Assembly (NCBI GenBank): GCA_030054145.1
Contig: JASGCK010000007.1
Span: forward strand, 1-64,000
Source of the DNA: Cytophagales bacterium
GTDB lineage: Bacteria > Pseudomonadota > Gammaproteobacteria > Burkholderiales > Burkholderiaceae_C
Length of the DNA: 64,000 nt
Direction: 5' to 3'
The notes under the pieces are model-generated. The model did no database searches. It was not told where the DNA came from and was given only the letters and a program-made list of their open reading frames with translations. Below, in pieces: positions 53,090 through 63,906 of this stretch (within the stretch, counting starts at the first letter, position 1; every line of letters starts with the position of its first letter). Made by a program: the position numbers and the translations under genes.

Positions 53090-55177
53090 ATGAGCATGAT
53101 TGAATTCGAACTCGACGGTAAAAAAGTAGAAGCCGAAGCTGGCAGCATGGTGATTGCTGCCGCTGCGGCTGCGGGCACGTTTATCCCGCATTTTTGCTAT
53201 CACAAAAAACTCAGTGTCGCGGCTAATTGCCGTATGTGCTTGGTGGATATTGAAAAGATGCCCAAGCCCATGCCTGCTTGCGCGACGGCGATTGCGCCTG
53301 GCATGATTGTTCGCACCAAGAGCGACAAAGCGATCAAAGCCCAGCAATCGGTGATGGAGTTTTTGCTGATTAACCATCCGCTGGATTGCCCGATTTGCGA
53401 CCAAGGGGGCGAGTGCCAATTGCAAGATTTGGCTGTGGGTTATGGCGGTTCGTCTTCACGTTATGAAGAAGAAAAACGCGTGGTGACACACAAAGACGTG
53501 GGACCACTCATTTCTATGGAAGAGATGTCGCGCTGCATTCATTGCACGCGCTGCGTGCGTTTTGGACAAGAGGTTGCGGGCGTGATGGAGCTGGGGATGA
53601 TTCATCGCGGTGAGCATTCAGAAATCACCACCGTTGCGGGTGATACGGTGGATAGTGAGCTCTCGGGCAACATGATTGATATCTGCCCTGTCGGAGCCTT
53701 GACTAGCAAGCCTTTTCGCTATTCAGCTCGCACGTGGGAGCTATCGCGCCGCAAGTCGGTGAGTCCACATGACTCCACGGGTGCGAACTTGATCGTTCAA
53801 GTCAAAAACAACAAAGTCATGCGCGTCGTGCCGCTTGAGAACGAAGCGGTGAACGAATGCTGGATTGCTGACCGCGACCGTTACAGCTACGAAGCGCTCA
53901 ATAGCACCGAGCGCCTAACCACACCCATGATTAAGCAAGGCGGCGTGTGGAAGGATGTCGATTGGCAAACCGCGCTAGAGTACGTGGCAAACGGCATCAA
54001 GCAGATCAAGCGAGAGCACGGCGCATCTGCTATCGGTACGCTGGCTAGCCCGCACAGCACGGTTGAAGAGTTATTCCTAGCCGCAGCGCTGATGCGCGGC
54101 ATTGGTTCTGACAATATCGACTACCGCCTGCGCACGCTTGATTTCACGAACACGTCGGCGCCCCATGTCCGCTGGCTGGGTACTTCCATTGCGTCGCTGT
54201 CGGATATGCAGCGCGTGTTGGTTGTGGGTTCTAACTTGCGCAAAGATCATCCGCTGTTTGCGCAGCGCATTCGCCAAGCGGTGCGCAAAGGTGCGCAGGT
54301 CTCGCACATCAATGAGGTGAATCGTGACTGGGCAATGCACCTTGCCAATAGCATCATCGCGCCAAGCAGCGATTGGGCTGCCAGCCTTGCGGATACACGC
54401 TTGCAGCAGTGGCTGGGCGCACCTGATGTGGCGACGGGTAAGAAAATTATTTTGCTAGGCAACGCTGCCGCGCATCACGCGGATGCATCCAAGCTGTTAG
54501 CGCTTGCCCAGCAACTTGCGGCAAGCACGGGTGCAGTCGTTGGTTATCTCACCGAAGCTGCCAATACGGTGGGGGCGCAGCACGTCGGGGCGCTGCCGCA
54601 AACGGATGGCCTGAATGCCTCACAGATGTTGGCCTCTGAGGGTGGTGGCTTGAAAGCCGCGCTGCTATTGGGCTGTGAGCCAGCGTTTGATTCGGCTGCT
54701 GGACAAGCGGGCGTTGCCGCACTTGCCAGGATGCAAATGGTGGTGTCACTCAATGCATTCAAAACCAATCTGGACTGCGCCGATGTGCTCTTGCCTATCG
54801 CACCGTTTACCGAAACCTCGGGCACGTTTGTGAATGCGGAAGGTCGTGCGCAAAGCTTCCATGCGGTCGTCAAGCCACTTGGCCAGACGCGCCCCGCTTG
54901 GAAAGTGCTGCGCGTTTTGGGCAATATGCTGGGCGTTGCTGGTTTTGAATTTGATTCGTCGCAAGACGTGCTGGCTGCTGCCAATTTGGATCATTCCAAA
55001 TTAAGCAATGCCGCCAACCCAAGCGCAGTAAGCCTTGCAGAGGCAACGGCCTTGCAAGCCAAAGCGGATAAGCCTTGCACGGCATCCATCTATCAATTGG
55101 ATGGACTCGTGCGCCGCGCACCTGCACTGCAACTGACCGCTGATGCGCGTACCGCTCACTGGGAGATCGCAGCATGA
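53090..55177 (+). CDS. nuoG: NADH-quinone oxidoreductase subunit G
   Basis: 695 residues from ATG 53090 (ATG 53096 is an alternative); the longer upstream frame overlaps nuoF. [2Fe-2S] [15 protein letters not shown], His-ligated cluster near [14 protein letters not shown], [4Fe-4S] [14 protein letters not shown], then a molybdopterin-oxidoreductase-like but cofactor-free C-terminal domain. Ends overlapping nuoH (ATGA). Confidence 0.96.
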   Translation: MSMIEFELDGKKVEAEAGSMVIAAAAAAGTFIPHFCYHKKLSVAANCRMCLVDIEKMPKPMPACATAIAPGMIVRTKSDKAIKAQQSVMEFLLINHPLDCPICDQGGECQLQDLAVGYGGSSSRYEEEKRVVTHKDVGPLISMEEMSRCIHCTRCVRFGQEVAGVMELGMIHRGEHSEITTVAGDTVDSELSGNMIDICPVGALTSKPFRYSARTWELSRRKSVSPHDSTGANLIVQVKNNKVMRVVPLENEAVNECWIADRDRYSYEALNSTERLTTPMIKQGGVWKDVDWQTALEYVANGIKQIKREHGASAIGTLASPHSTVEELFLAAALMRGIGSDNIDYRLRTLDFTNTSAPHVRWLGTSIASLSDMQRVLVVGSNLRKDHPLFAQRIRQAVRKGAQVSHINEVNRDWAMHLANSIIAPSSDWAASLADTRLQQWLGAPDVATGKKIILLGNAAAHHADASKLLALAQQLAASTGAVVGYLTEAANTVGAQHVGALPQTDGLNASQMLASEGGGLKAALLLGCEPAFDSAAGQAGVAALARMQMVVSLNAFKTNLDCADVLLPIAPFTETSGTFVNAEGRAQSFHAVVKPLGQTRPAWKVLRVLGNMLGVAGFEFDSSQDVLAAANLDHSKLSNAANPSAVSLAEATALQAKADKPCTASIYQLDGLVRRAPALQLTADARTAHWEIAA

Positions 55178-56250
55178 TTGACGCTATCTTTAACTTTGGT
55201 TTGAACCTTGTCGCCGCCACTTGGTGGACAACGATGGCGTGGCCTGTGATTTGGGCGCTCGTCAAAATTGTTTGCGTGCTGGTGCCGCTGCTTTTATTCG
55301 TTGCCTATCTCACGCTGTGGGAGCGCAAAGCGATTGGCTGGATGCAAATTCGCATCGGCCCTAATCGCGTGGGACCACTCGGGTTGTTACAGCCCATTGC
55401 CGATGCGCTGAAGCTGCTGACCAAAGAAATCATTGTGCCAAGCGCCGCGAACAAAGCGCTGTTTTTACTCGGGCCGATTATGACCATCATGCCAGCGCTC
55501 GCGGCATGGGCGGTGATTCCGTTTGGTCCCGATGTGGCGCTGGCGAATATCAATGCGGGTCTCTTGTTCTTGATGGCGATTACGTCGCTTGAGGTCTACG
55601 GCGTCATCATTGCGGGCTGGGCATCCAACTCCAAATATGCGTTTCTTGGCGCACTACGTGCCTCCGCGCAAATGGTGAGTTATGAGATCGCGATGGGCTT
55701 TTGCTTTGTGATTGTGTTGATGGTCTCCGCGTCGCTCAATATGACCGACATCGTGATGGGGCAAGCCAAAGGTCAATTCGCCGAGATGGGGCTTAACTTC
55801 TTGTCATGGAATTGGTTGCCGCTGTTGCCCGTGTTTGTGGTCTATGTGATCTCTGGCTTGGCCGAGACCAATCGCCATCCATTTGATGTGGTGGAGGGCG
55901 AGTCCGAGATTGTCGCGGGTCACATGGTTGAGTATTCGGGGATGTCGTTTGCGATGTTCTTTTTAGCTGAGTACGCCAATATGTGGTTGGTGTCGATTAC
56001 CACCGCGATTATGTTTTTGGGTGGCTGGATTGCGCCTGTGGAGGCACTGTCATTTATCCCTGGTTGGATATGGCTTGGCATCAAAACTTTTTGCGTGGTG
56101 ACGCTATTCCTGTGGGTTCGCGCCACGTTCCCGCGTTTTCGCTATGACCAAATCATGCGCCTTGGCTGGAAGATTTTTATCCCCGTGACGCTTGTTTGGT
56201 TGGCGGTGGTCGGCGGATGGATGCAGACTTCTTGGAACATTTGGAAATAA
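55174..56250 (+). CDS. nuoH: NADH-quinone oxidoreductase subunit H
   Basis: 358 residues, about nine membrane segments. [20 protein letters not shown] and [20 protein letters not shown] are the conserved quinone-channel loops. Links the peripheral arm to the membrane arm. Normal length. Confidence 0.97.
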   Translation: MIDAIFNFGLNLVAATWWTTMAWPVIWALVKIVCVLVPLLLFVAYLTLWERKAIGWMQIRIGPNRVGPLGLLQPIADALKLLTKEIIVPSAANKALFLLGPIMTIMPALAAWAVIPFGPDVALANINAGLLFLMAITSLEVYGVIIAGWASNSKYAFLGALRASAQMVSYEIAMGFCFVIVLMVSASLNMTDIVMGQAKGQFAEMGLNFLSWNWLPLLPVFVVYVISGLAETNRHPFDVVEGESEIVAGHMVEYSGMSFAMFFLAEYANMWLVSITTAIMFLGGWIAPVEALSFIPGWIWLGIKTFCVVTLFLWVRATFPRFRYDQIMRLGWKIFIPVTLVWLAVVGGWMQTSWNIWK

Positions 56251-56278
56251 AGAGTTAAAGCCGATTAGGACGAATGAC

Positions 56279-56773
56279 ATGACCAATTTTTCCATTAAAG
56301 ATTTTTTAAACAGCTTCATGCTGACGGAGCTGCTCAAGGGCATGGTACTCACGGGTAAGCACGCATTCCGCCGCAAAATTACGGTGCAATTTCCTGAAGA
56401 AAAAACACCGATTAGCCCACGTTTCCGAGGCCTGCACGCGCTGCGCCGCTATGAAAACGGCGAAGAGCGCTGCATCGCCTGCAAGCTGTGCGAGGCCGTG
56501 TGCCCTGCTATGGCAATCACGATTGAGTCTGAAGTGCGCGAAGACGGCTCGCGCCGCACCTCGCGCTACGACATTGATCTGACCAAGTGCATCTTCTGCG
56601 GCTTTTGCGAAGAATCGTGCCCTGTCGATTCAATTGTTGAAACGCACATCCTTGAGTACCACGGCGAAAAGCGCGGCGACCTCTACTTCACCAAAGATAT
56701 GCTGCTGGCTGTAGGCGATCGCTATGAAAGTGAAATTGCTGCCAACAAAGCGCAAGACGCTAAGTACAGGTGA
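56279..56773 (+). CDS. nuoI: NADH-quinone oxidoreductase subunit I
   Basis: 164 residues from ATG 56279 ([19 protein letters not shown]). Two [4Fe-4S] motifs: [16 protein letters not shown] and [17 protein letters not shown]. Carries clusters N6a/N6b. An unrelated gene, not nuoJ, follows after 7 bp. Confidence 0.97.
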   Translation: MTNFSIKDFLNSFMLTELLKGMVLTGKHAFRRKITVQFPEEKTPISPRFRGLHALRRYENGEERCIACKLCEAVCPAMAITIESEVREDGSRRTSRYDIDLTKCIFCGFCEESCPVDSIVETHILEYHGEKRGDLYFTKDMLLAVGDRYESEIAANKAQDAKYR

Positions 56774-56780
56774 TTAAGCT

Positions 56781-57623
56781 ATGAGTCTGTATAAATACAT
56801 CATCATCATCATTGCTTCTAGCATTTTTTCTTTGACTGGGTTAGCTCAAATTAAGGATGGAGCTCAAGTCGAACAATACTTTAAAGTTCCTCAAAAAGAT
56901 GGGGAATTCAGAGCGGTAGAAGTGAAAGACGTCGCCACTGGAAAAACTCTTTTCGCTAGTATCGCCTGCACAAAAGTGGCACCTAAAGACGTTGTTTCAC
57001 CACCATCCGACGGGCGTTATGACCACTGTTTACGATTAGGGGATATCAAATTAGGATCTGATTTACCTATTGTTGTAGCTGGCATTCGCAAAGTATTTGG
57101 AGATGTGCAAACCGCACCTAGCAATGAGCCACTTCCAGTAGATCACACTCAAATAGCTGGATTGTTAGATGCAGCAAATTCTGCTGGTAAAAATTTACTA
57201 TCTAATCCTAGAAACTTAGGCAAGAGTCCCGATGGTATTACCACTTGGCTTTACCCTACACAACCCGTGATTCGAATTTCGAGCAATGAATTCGTTGGCA
57301 TGCGTAGTTATTTTGTCGCATTTGTCGATTCAGGGAACTCAGTCAAAACTTTTCAGCTGACTGGCCTGAAAGGCGAGACGACTGATAGGCTCGCATTCGC
57401 AGGAATCACACTTGGCGCAAGCAAAGAGTTGGTGATGGACACCCTCGGGCTACCAGCCAGCGTGCTTGACGTTCCTCAAATCAAAGGTAAACAATGGAAC
57501 TACTCCCCTTTTCCTTTTTCGATTGAATTTAAAGATAACGTCGTTTACTCGATACGAGTCACAACACCAACCCCAGAATCCCTACGAATGGGTTTCACCC
57601 CTTTGAAATCCATCCCCGAATAA
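56781..57623 (+). CDS. Secreted protein of unknown function inserted between nuoI and nuoJ
   Basis: 280 residues. N-terminal hydrophobic signal (YKYIIIIIASSIFSLTGLAQ) predicts export. The remainder has no membrane segment; two Cys (in SIACTKV and YDHCLRL) could form a disulfide. FAGITLGASKELVMDTLGLP and YSIRVTTPTPESLRMG are repeat-like but not recognised. AT-richer than nuo genes. It is tightly placed (7 bp after nuoI, 6 bp before nuoJ), so it is co-transcribed. Not a known complex I part. Confidence 0.65.
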   Translation: MSLYKYIIIIIASSIFSLTGLAQIKDGAQVEQYFKVPQKDGEFRAVEVKDVATGKTLFASIACTKVAPKDVVSPPSDGRYDHCLRLGDIKLGSDLPIVVAGIRKVFGDVQTAPSNEPLPVDHTQIAGLLDAANSAGKNLLSNPRNLGKSPDGITTWLYPTQPVIRISSNEFVGMRSYFVAFVDSGNSVKTFQLTGLKGETTDRLAFAGITLGASKELVMDTLGLPASVLDVPQIKGKQWNYSPFPFSIEFKDNVVYSIRVTTPTPESLRMGFTPLKSIPE

Positions 57624-57629
57624 ATAATT

Positions 57630-58238
57630 ATGGACATCAAAACTGGATTTTTTTATTTCTTCTCAGCCGTGCTGCTGTTCGCGTCGTTTCGCGTCATCAC
57701 CGCTAAGAACCCCGTACACGCAACGCTATTTTTAGTGTTGGCATTCTTTCAGGCTTCCGCGATTTGGATGCTGCTTAAAGCTGAGTTTCTCGCCATTGCC
57801 TTGGTGCTGGTGTATGTTGGCGCGGTGATGGTGCTATTCCTCTTCGTTGTGATGATGCTGGACATCAACATGGACAAGGTGCGCGATGGTTTTTGGCGGC
57901 ACTTTCCACTGGCTGCAACCATTGGCGTGGTCATTGCGCTGGAGATGATTTGGGTCATCATGGGGAATGTGCGCAAAGCTGAACCGACGCAAACCGCTGC
58001 TGCGGTAACTCAAGCGGTTGGTCAATATTCCAACACCAAAGAACTAGGCAAGCTGCTCTACACGCAGTACATCTATCCCGTGCAAATTGCCGCTGTGATT
58101 TTGCTGGTTGCCATCGTGGCAGCGATTGCCCTCACGCTACGCGGGCGCAAGGACAGCAAGCATACCTCTGCGCACGAGCAAATCAAAGTGAAAGCCCGAG
58201 ACCGTATGGAAGTTATCAAGATGGAGGCCAGCGTATGA
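57630..58238 (+). CDS. nuoJ: NADH-quinone oxidoreductase subunit J
   Basis: 202 residues, five membrane segments. [19 protein letters not shown] is the pi-bulge helix involved in proton coupling. Basic C-terminal tail. Overlaps nuoK by 4 bp (ATGA). Confidence 0.96.
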   Translation: MDIKTGFFYFFSAVLLFASFRVITAKNPVHATLFLVLAFFQASAIWMLLKAEFLAIALVLVYVGAVMVLFLFVVMMLDINMDKVRDGFWRHFPLAATIGVVIALEMIWVIMGNVRKAEPTQTAAAVTQAVGQYSNTKELGKLLYTQYIYPVQIAAVILLVAIVAAIALTLRGRKDSKHTSAHEQIKVKARDRMEVIKMEASV

Positions 58239-58543
58239 CGGTCACACTCAGTCACTATTTGTGTTTAGGCGCACTCTTGTTTGCCATGTCCGTTGTCGGC
58301 ATTTTTTTGAACCGCCGCAATCTCATCGTGCTGCTGATGGCAATTGAGTTGATGCTGCTCGCTGTCAACATGAACTTTGTCGCTTTCTCACATTATTTAG
58401 GTGATATGCACGGACAAATTTTTGTCTTCTTCATCTTGACCGTTGCCGCAGCCGAGTCCGCTATTGGTCTTGCGATTTTGGTGCTGTTGTTCCGTAACAA
58501 GCACAGCATTAGCGTTGAAGAACTGAACGAGTTGAAGGGTTAA
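58235..58543 (+). CDS. nuoK: NADH-quinone oxidoreductase subunit K
   Basis: 102 residues, three membrane segments. Two buried Glu: [11 protein letters not shown] and [12 protein letters not shown]. MrpC-like proton-path subunit. Four bases before nuoL. Confidence 0.97.
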   Translation: MTVTLSHYLCLGALLFAMSVVGIFLNRRNLIVLLMAIELMLLAVNMNFVAFSHYLGDMHGQIFVFFILTVAAAESAIGLAILVLLFRNKHSISVEELNELKG

Positions 58544-58547
58544 TCAG

Positions 58548-60584
58548 ATGAGTCAAACACTTTCAGCTTCAACGCTTCTTACTATCGCCTTTGCCCCGTT
58601 AATGGGTGCCATCCTCACGGGCGTATGGGGCACCAAACTTGGCGGCAATTGGATTGGCAAACGCCTGACACATACCATCGCGGTGCTGGGCGTGCTGCTG
58701 TCGTTTGTTCTCTCTGCGCTGGTGCTCAAGCAAGTGATTGACGGGGCAACTTTCAATGCCACGGTTTATCAATGGATGGTCATTGGTCATCTCAAAATGG
58801 AGGTTGGTTTTTTAGTTGATAGCTTGACCGCCATGATGATGTGCGTGGTCACCTTCGTGTCGCTGATGGTACACATCTACACCATTGGCTACATGGAGGA
58901 AGACGAAGGCTACAACCGCTTCTTCGCTTATATCTCGCTGTTTACTTTTGCCATGTTGATGCTGGTGATGAGTAACAACTTGCTTCAGCTCTTTTTTGGT
59001 TGGGAAGCTGTGGGCTTGGTGTCGTACTTACTCATCGGTTTTTGGTTCAACAAGCCGACCGCTATTTTTGCCAATATGAAAGCTTTTTTGGTGAACCGCG
59101 TGGGTGACTTTGGTTTCATACTGGGCATCGGACTGATCGTTGCTTTCACAGGTTCGCTCGATTACGCGGAAGTGTTTGCCAAGTCGTCTGAGTTGGCAAA
59201 GCTGTCTTTGCCTGGTACGGACTGGATGCTGGTTACTGTGATTTGCATTTGCCTATTCATCGGCGCGATGGGCAAGTCGGCGCAATTTCCGCTGCACGTG
59301 TGGTTGCCCGATTCAATGGAAGGTCCAACGCCGATTTCTGCTTTGATTCATGCTGCAACTATGGTGACCGCTGGCATCTTTATGGTGGCACGTATGTCGC
59401 CGCTGTTTGAGCTATCCGACGCAGCGCTGTCTTTCATCATCGTGATTGGTTCGATCACGGCACTGTTCATGGGCTTTTTGGGCATCATTCAAAACGACAT
59501 TAAGCGCGTAGTGGCGTACTCGACGCTCTCGCAACTGGGTTATATGACGGTGGCGCTGGGCGCATCGGCGTACTCGGTGGCGGTGTTCCATTTGATGACA
59601 CACGCTTTCTTCAAAGCCTTGCTGTTTCTTGGCGCGGGTTCGGTCATTATGGGCTGCCACCACAATCAAGATATCCGCTTTATGGGTGGTTTGCGTAAAT
59701 ATATGCCGATCACCTGGATCACTTCTTTACTCGGCTCACTGGCACTGATTGGTACGCCTTTCTTTGCAGGTTTTTACTCCAAAGACTCGATCATTGAGGC
59801 GGTTCATTTCAGTCATCTGTGGGGTTCAGGCTTTGCTAACTTTGCGGTGCTGGCGGGCGTTTTCGTGACAGCGTTTTATTCGTTCCGTATGTACTTTTTG
59901 GTTTTTCACGGCAAAGAGCGCTATGACCAAAACCCAGATGCGCAGCACGACGATCATCACGCTGCCCATGCCGACCAGCATAGCGATCATGGACACAGCA
60001 GCAAGCCACACGAAAGCCCGTGGGTCGTATGGCTTCCGCTGGTGCTCTTGGCCATCCCATCTGTTGTGATTGGTTTCTTCGCCATCTCGCCGATGTTGTT
60101 TGGCGATTTCTTCAAAGGCGCTATTTTTGTGAATGAAGCGGCGCATCCTGCTATGAAGGAGTTGGCGGAAGACTTCCACGGTGCGACACAAATGGCTTTG
60201 CACGCCGTGACTACCTTGCCGCTGTGGCTCGCCATTGCGGGTGTGGCTTTGGCGTACTACTTGTATATGGTCAATACAGCGCTGCCAGCCAAGATTCAGG
60301 CACGTGTGCAGCCGATCTACAAGTTGCTTGAGAACAAGTATTACCTTGATTGGTTTAACGAAAACGTGCTCGCACGCGGCGCACGAATGCTTGGCACAGG
60401 GCTTTGGAAGCAGGGCGATCAGCGCATCATTGACGGCGGCATTGTCAACGGCTCTTGGAAGCTGGTGGGCTGTTTCTCGAACATTGTTCGTCGCTTGCAA
60501 ACGGGCTATCTCTACCACTATGCACTGTCCATGATTGTGGGCATCTTTGTGCTGATGACTTATTTTGTGTGGATGGCTAAATAA
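58548..60584 (+). CDS. nuoL: NADH-quinone oxidoreductase subunit L
   Basis: 678 residues, about 16 membrane segments including the C-terminal lateral helix. Antiporter-like core with FFGWEAVGLVSYLLIGFW and GKSAQFPLHVWLPDSMEGPTP (key Lys). A His-rich loop (DDHHAAHADQHSDHGH, about residues 467-485) is typical for betaproteobacterial NuoL and may face solvent. The stop overlaps the nuoM start. Confidence 0.97.
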   Translation: MSQTLSASTLLTIAFAPLMGAILTGVWGTKLGGNWIGKRLTHTIAVLGVLLSFVLSALVLKQVIDGATFNATVYQWMVIGHLKMEVGFLVDSLTAMMMCVVTFVSLMVHIYTIGYMEEDEGYNRFFAYISLFTFAMLMLVMSNNLLQLFFGWEAVGLVSYLLIGFWFNKPTAIFANMKAFLVNRVGDFGFILGIGLIVAFTGSLDYAEVFAKSSELAKLSLPGTDWMLVTVICICLFIGAMGKSAQFPLHVWLPDSMEGPTPISALIHAATMVTAGIFMVARMSPLFELSDAALSFIIVIGSITALFMGFLGIIQNDIKRVVAYSTLSQLGYMTVALGASAYSVAVFHLMTHAFFKALLFLGAGSVIMGCHHNQDIRFMGGLRKYMPITWITSLLGSLALIGTPFFAGFYSKDSIIEAVHFSHLWGSGFANFAVLAGVFVTAFYSFRMYFLVFHGKERYDQNPDAQHDDHHAAHADQHSDHGHSSKPHESPWVVWLPLVLLAIPSVVIGFFAISPMLFGDFFKGAIFVNEAAHPAMKELAEDFHGATQMALHAVTTLPLWLAIAGVALAYYLYMVNTALPAKIQARVQPIYKLLENKYYLDWFNENVLARGARMLGTGLWKQGDQRIIDGGIVNGSWKLVGCFSNIVRRLQTGYLYHYALSMIVGIFVLMTYFVWMAK

Positions 60585-62068
60585 TGAACACCACTCCTTT
60601 TTTATCGCTCGCGATTTGGATTCCAATTGCCTTTGGCGCTTTCTTGCTTGCATTTGGTCGTGACACGCAAGCCACAATGGTGCGCTGGATTGCCTTAATC
60701 GGCGCAGTCATGGGGCTGTTAGTAACCCTACCGATTTACGATGGATTTAAGCTGGGTACATCAGCGATGCAGTTCGTCGAAAAAACGTCTTGGATTAGCC
60801 ACCTCAACGTGAATTACTACCTTGGCATTGACGGCATTTCGTTTTGGTTTGTGCCGCTCACCGCCTTCATTACCGTGATTGTGGTGATCGCCAGCTGGGA
60901 GTCCATTACGACGCGCGTCAATCAATACATGGCGGCGTTCCTGATTTTGTCGGGGCTGATGATTGGCGTGTTTTGTGCGCTAGACGGAATGCTGTTCTAC
61001 GTCTTTTTTGAAGCAACACTCATCCCGATGTACCTCATCATTGGTGTGTGGGGCGGGCAAAACAAAATCTACGCGGCGTTTAAGTTTTTCCTCTATACGC
61101 TGCTGGGTTCGCTACTGACCTTGATTGCGCTGATTTATTTGTACAACGCCGCAGGCAATAGTTTTGATATTTTGGCGTGGCATCAATTGCCACTGACCAT
61201 GAAGGAGCAAACGCTGCTTTTCTTTGCGTTCTTCTCAGCCTTTGCGGTCAAAGTCCCCATGTGGCCTGTCCACACATGGTTGCCTGACGTTCACGTGGAA
61301 GCGCCCACGGGCGGCTCTGCCGTGTTGGCCGCCATCATGCTCAAGCTGGGTGCTTATGGCTTCCTGCGTTTCTCGATGCCGATTGCGCCCGACGCTTCGC
61401 ATGAGTGGGCTTGGCTCATTGTGACGCTCTCGTTGATCGCCGTGATCTACGTGGGCTTGGTGGCGATGGTGCAGCAGGACATGAAAAAGTTAGTCGCTTA
61501 TTCATCAGTCGCGCACATGGGTTTTGTGACGCTGGGTTTCTTTATCTTTAGTGACCTCGGCATGGCAGGCGGTCTTGTGCAAATGATTGCGCATGGTTTC
61601 GTCTCGGGCGCGATGTTCCTTGGCATTGGCGTGCTCTACGACCGTATGCATTCGCGCCAAATTGCGGACTACGGCGGGGTGATTCATTCCATGCCCAAGT
61701 TCACGGCGTTTGCGCTTTTGTTTGCGATGGCAAATTGCGGCTTGCCAGCAACGGCGGGCTTTGTGGGCGAGTGGATGGTGATTTTGGCTAGCGTCAAAGC
61801 GAATTTTTGGATTGGTTTGCTGGCGGCGACGGCGCTTATTTTTGGCGCAGCTTATACGCTGTGGATGTTCAAGCGCGTGTACCTAGGCCCCGTGGGCAAC
61901 GACCACGTCAAAGAGATGCTAGACATCAACTCGCGCGAATTTTTTGTTATGAGCTTGCTTGCGGCCGCCGTGCTGTACATGGGCGTGTATCCGCTGCCGT
62001 TTACGCAAATCATGGATGCATCGGTGACCGATTTGCTGAGGCATCTCGCCACGACTAAATTGAAATAA
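60584..62068 (+). CDS. nuoM: NADH-quinone oxidoreductase subunit M
   Basis: 494 residues, 14 membrane segments. Antiporter-like proton channel; FFEATLIPMYLIIGVWGG holds the conserved Glu and AVKVPMWPVHTWLPDVHVEAP the key Lys. Start overlaps nuoL by one base. Confidence 0.97.
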   Translation: MNTTPFLSLAIWIPIAFGAFLLAFGRDTQATMVRWIALIGAVMGLLVTLPIYDGFKLGTSAMQFVEKTSWISHLNVNYYLGIDGISFWFVPLTAFITVIVVIASWESITTRVNQYMAAFLILSGLMIGVFCALDGMLFYVFFEATLIPMYLIIGVWGGQNKIYAAFKFFLYTLLGSLLTLIALIYLYNAAGNSFDILAWHQLPLTMKEQTLLFFAFFSAFAVKVPMWPVHTWLPDVHVEAPTGGSAVLAAIMLKLGAYGFLRFSMPIAPDASHEWAWLIVTLSLIAVIYVGLVAMVQQDMKKLVAYSSVAHMGFVTLGFFIFSDLGMAGGLVQMIAHGFVSGAMFLGIGVLYDRMHSRQIADYGGVIHSMPKFTAFALLFAMANCGLPATAGFVGEWMVILASVKANFWIGLLAATALIFGAAYTLWMFKRVYLGPVGNDHVKEMLDINSREFFVMSLLAAAVLYMGVYPLPFTQIMDASVTDLLRHLATTKLK

Positions 62069-62089
62069 CCAACTACTTGAGCCCCGAAC

Positions 62090-63598
62090 ATGATTGATAA
62101 ATTCAGTTGGATTGCTATCTCACCCGAGATCATTTTGCTTGTTGCCATCTGCGTGATTGCGCTCATTGATCTGGGTGTAAAAAGCGCGGGTCGTACAACG
62201 ACCTACGTGCTAAGCCTTGTGACGCTTGGCTTCTTAGCACTTTCTTTGGTTCACGCCGCAGGCAGCGGCACGCTCTACGGCTTTAACCGCATGGTGGTCA
62301 GCGACCCGATGGGCAATTGGCTCAAGTGCTTTGCTACGCTCGCCACAGCAGTGACTTTGGTCTATGGTCGCCCGTATGCACAGGCGCGTGGGATGCTGGG
62401 ATCAACCGACGCCAAAGACGGCGTGGGTGGTGAGTTTTTTACGCTTGCCATGTTCTCCTTGCTGGGCATGTACGTGATGATCGATGGCAATCATCTACTC
62501 GTCATTTATCTGGGGCTTGAGTTGCTCACCTTATCCAGTTATGCGCTCGTTGCGCTACGCCGCGACCACGCGCAGTCAACCGAAGCTGCGATGAAATATT
62601 TTGTGCTGGGCGCACTTGCCAGCGGCTTCTTGCTTTATGGCCTCTCCATGATTTATGGAGCGACGGGTTCGCTTGAGCTCTCCGCTATTTTTAAGGCGGT
62701 GTCCACTGGTCATTTAGAGCACCAATTGCTGGTCTTTGGACTGGTCTTTATCGTGGCTGGTTTGGCATTCAAACTGGGCGTTGTGCCGTTCCATATGTGG
62801 GTTCCAGATGTGTATCACGGCGCACCGACCGCCGTCACGCTAATGATTGGCGGCGCTCCCAAACTGGCGGCGTTTGCCATCGTGATTCGCTTGCTGGTGG
62901 AGGGCTTACTGCCGCTAGCGGCAGATTGGCAGCAAATGTTGTTCCTGTTATCGGTTGCCTCATTAGTCGTGGGCAACTTGGCAGCTATTGCGCAAACCAA
63001 CCTTAAACGTATGCTGGCGTTCTCTACGATTGCCCAAATGGGCTTTGTGCTCTTGGGTTTGATGTCGGGCGTGGTTGATAAAAACGTCGCTGGCGCGGCC
63101 AATGCGTACAGCGCGGCGATGTTCTACATCATCACCTATGTGCTCACCACACTGGCAACGTTTGGCGTGATGCTGGCGCTTTCGCGTCAAGGCTTTGAAA
63201 GCGAAGAGATCAGTGATTTGGCTGGACTGAATCAGCGCAGTCCGCTTTATGCAGGCGTGTTGGCCACTTGTTTATTCTCGCTCGCAGGCATTCCGCCCTT
63301 GGTTGGTTTTTATGCCAAGTTATCGGTATTGCAAGCGCTTATTACAACGGGAAGCACCGTACTCATTGGCCTTGCCATTTTTGCCGTAATCATGTCGCTC
63401 ATCGGCGCGTTTTACTATTTGCGCGTCGTCAAAGTCATGTATTTCGATAGTCCTGCACAAACCGCAGGCATCACGCCTGCCAAAGATGTGAGTGTGGTGC
63501 TGGGACTCAACGCAGCCTTGCTGTTTGTCCTTGGGTTGCTACCCAGCGGTCTTATGGATTTGTGCTTTGGCGTTATCAGCCAAATGCTTAAAAACTAA
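62090..63598 (+). CDS. nuoN: NADH-quinone oxidoreductase subunit N
   Basis: 502 residues, 14 membrane segments. Antiporter-like with YLGLELLTLSSYALVALRR and AFKLGVVPFHMWVPDVYHGAP. Last of the 14 core subunits, closing the complex I set. Confidence 0.97.
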   Translation: MIDKFSWIAISPEIILLVAICVIALIDLGVKSAGRTTTYVLSLVTLGFLALSLVHAAGSGTLYGFNRMVVSDPMGNWLKCFATLATAVTLVYGRPYAQARGMLGSTDAKDGVGGEFFTLAMFSLLGMYVMIDGNHLLVIYLGLELLTLSSYALVALRRDHAQSTEAAMKYFVLGALASGFLLYGLSMIYGATGSLELSAIFKAVSTGHLEHQLLVFGLVFIVAGLAFKLGVVPFHMWVPDVYHGAPTAVTLMIGGAPKLAAFAIVIRLLVEGLLPLAADWQQMLFLLSVASLVVGNLAAIAQTNLKRMLAFSTIAQMGFVLLGLMSGVVDKNVAGAANAYSAAMFYIITYVLTTLATFGVMLALSRQGFESEEISDLAGLNQRSPLYAGVLATCLFSLAGIPPLVGFYAKLSVLQALITTGSTVLIGLAIFAVIMSLIGAFYYLRVVKVMYFDSPAQTAGITPAKDVSVVLGLNAALLFVLGLLPSGLMDLCFGVISQMLKN

Positions 63599-63618
63599 AG
63601 CCTCAACGGTCACAGTCT

Positions 63619-63906
63619 ATGTCACAAACGGGCTATGTCTATTTTGTGATTTGCCTCGCTTTTTTTGCTGCAAATCTTCCCTTCGCGCTTCGCACTCTAA
63701 CGGGCAAAGGCACAACCAGTCTGCCTTGGCGAGCAGTTGCGCTCATTGCAGCTTATTTTGCCGTAGGCTTGATCGGCTTTGCAATCGAGTCGAATTTGGG
63801 CAAAACAACAGGTCAAGGCTGGGAGTTTTACGCCATCACTTTTGCGCTATTTGTAACGCTAGCCTTTCCTAGTTTTGTCTATCGCTATTTGCTGCGTCAT
63901 AAATGA
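63619..63906 (+). CDS. DUF2818 family membrane protein
   Basis: 95 residues, three membrane segments (YVYFVICLAFFAANLPFAL; ALIAAYFAVGLIGFAIE; FYAITFALFVTLAFPSF). A betaproteobacterial protein regularly found right after nuoN; perhaps an assembly or accessory factor of complex I, but this is unproven. Overlaps the next start (ATGA). Confidence 0.85.
   Translation: MSQTGYVYFVICLAFFAANLPFALRTLTGKGTTSLPWRAVALIAAYFAVGLIGFAIESNLGKTTGQGWEFYAITFALFVTLAFPSFVYRYLLRHK

Noticed and set aside
59900-60010. His-rich stretch in NuoL as a foreign insertion
   Set aside because: Such loops are common in betaproteobacterial NuoL, and the flanking sequence is continuous with the family.
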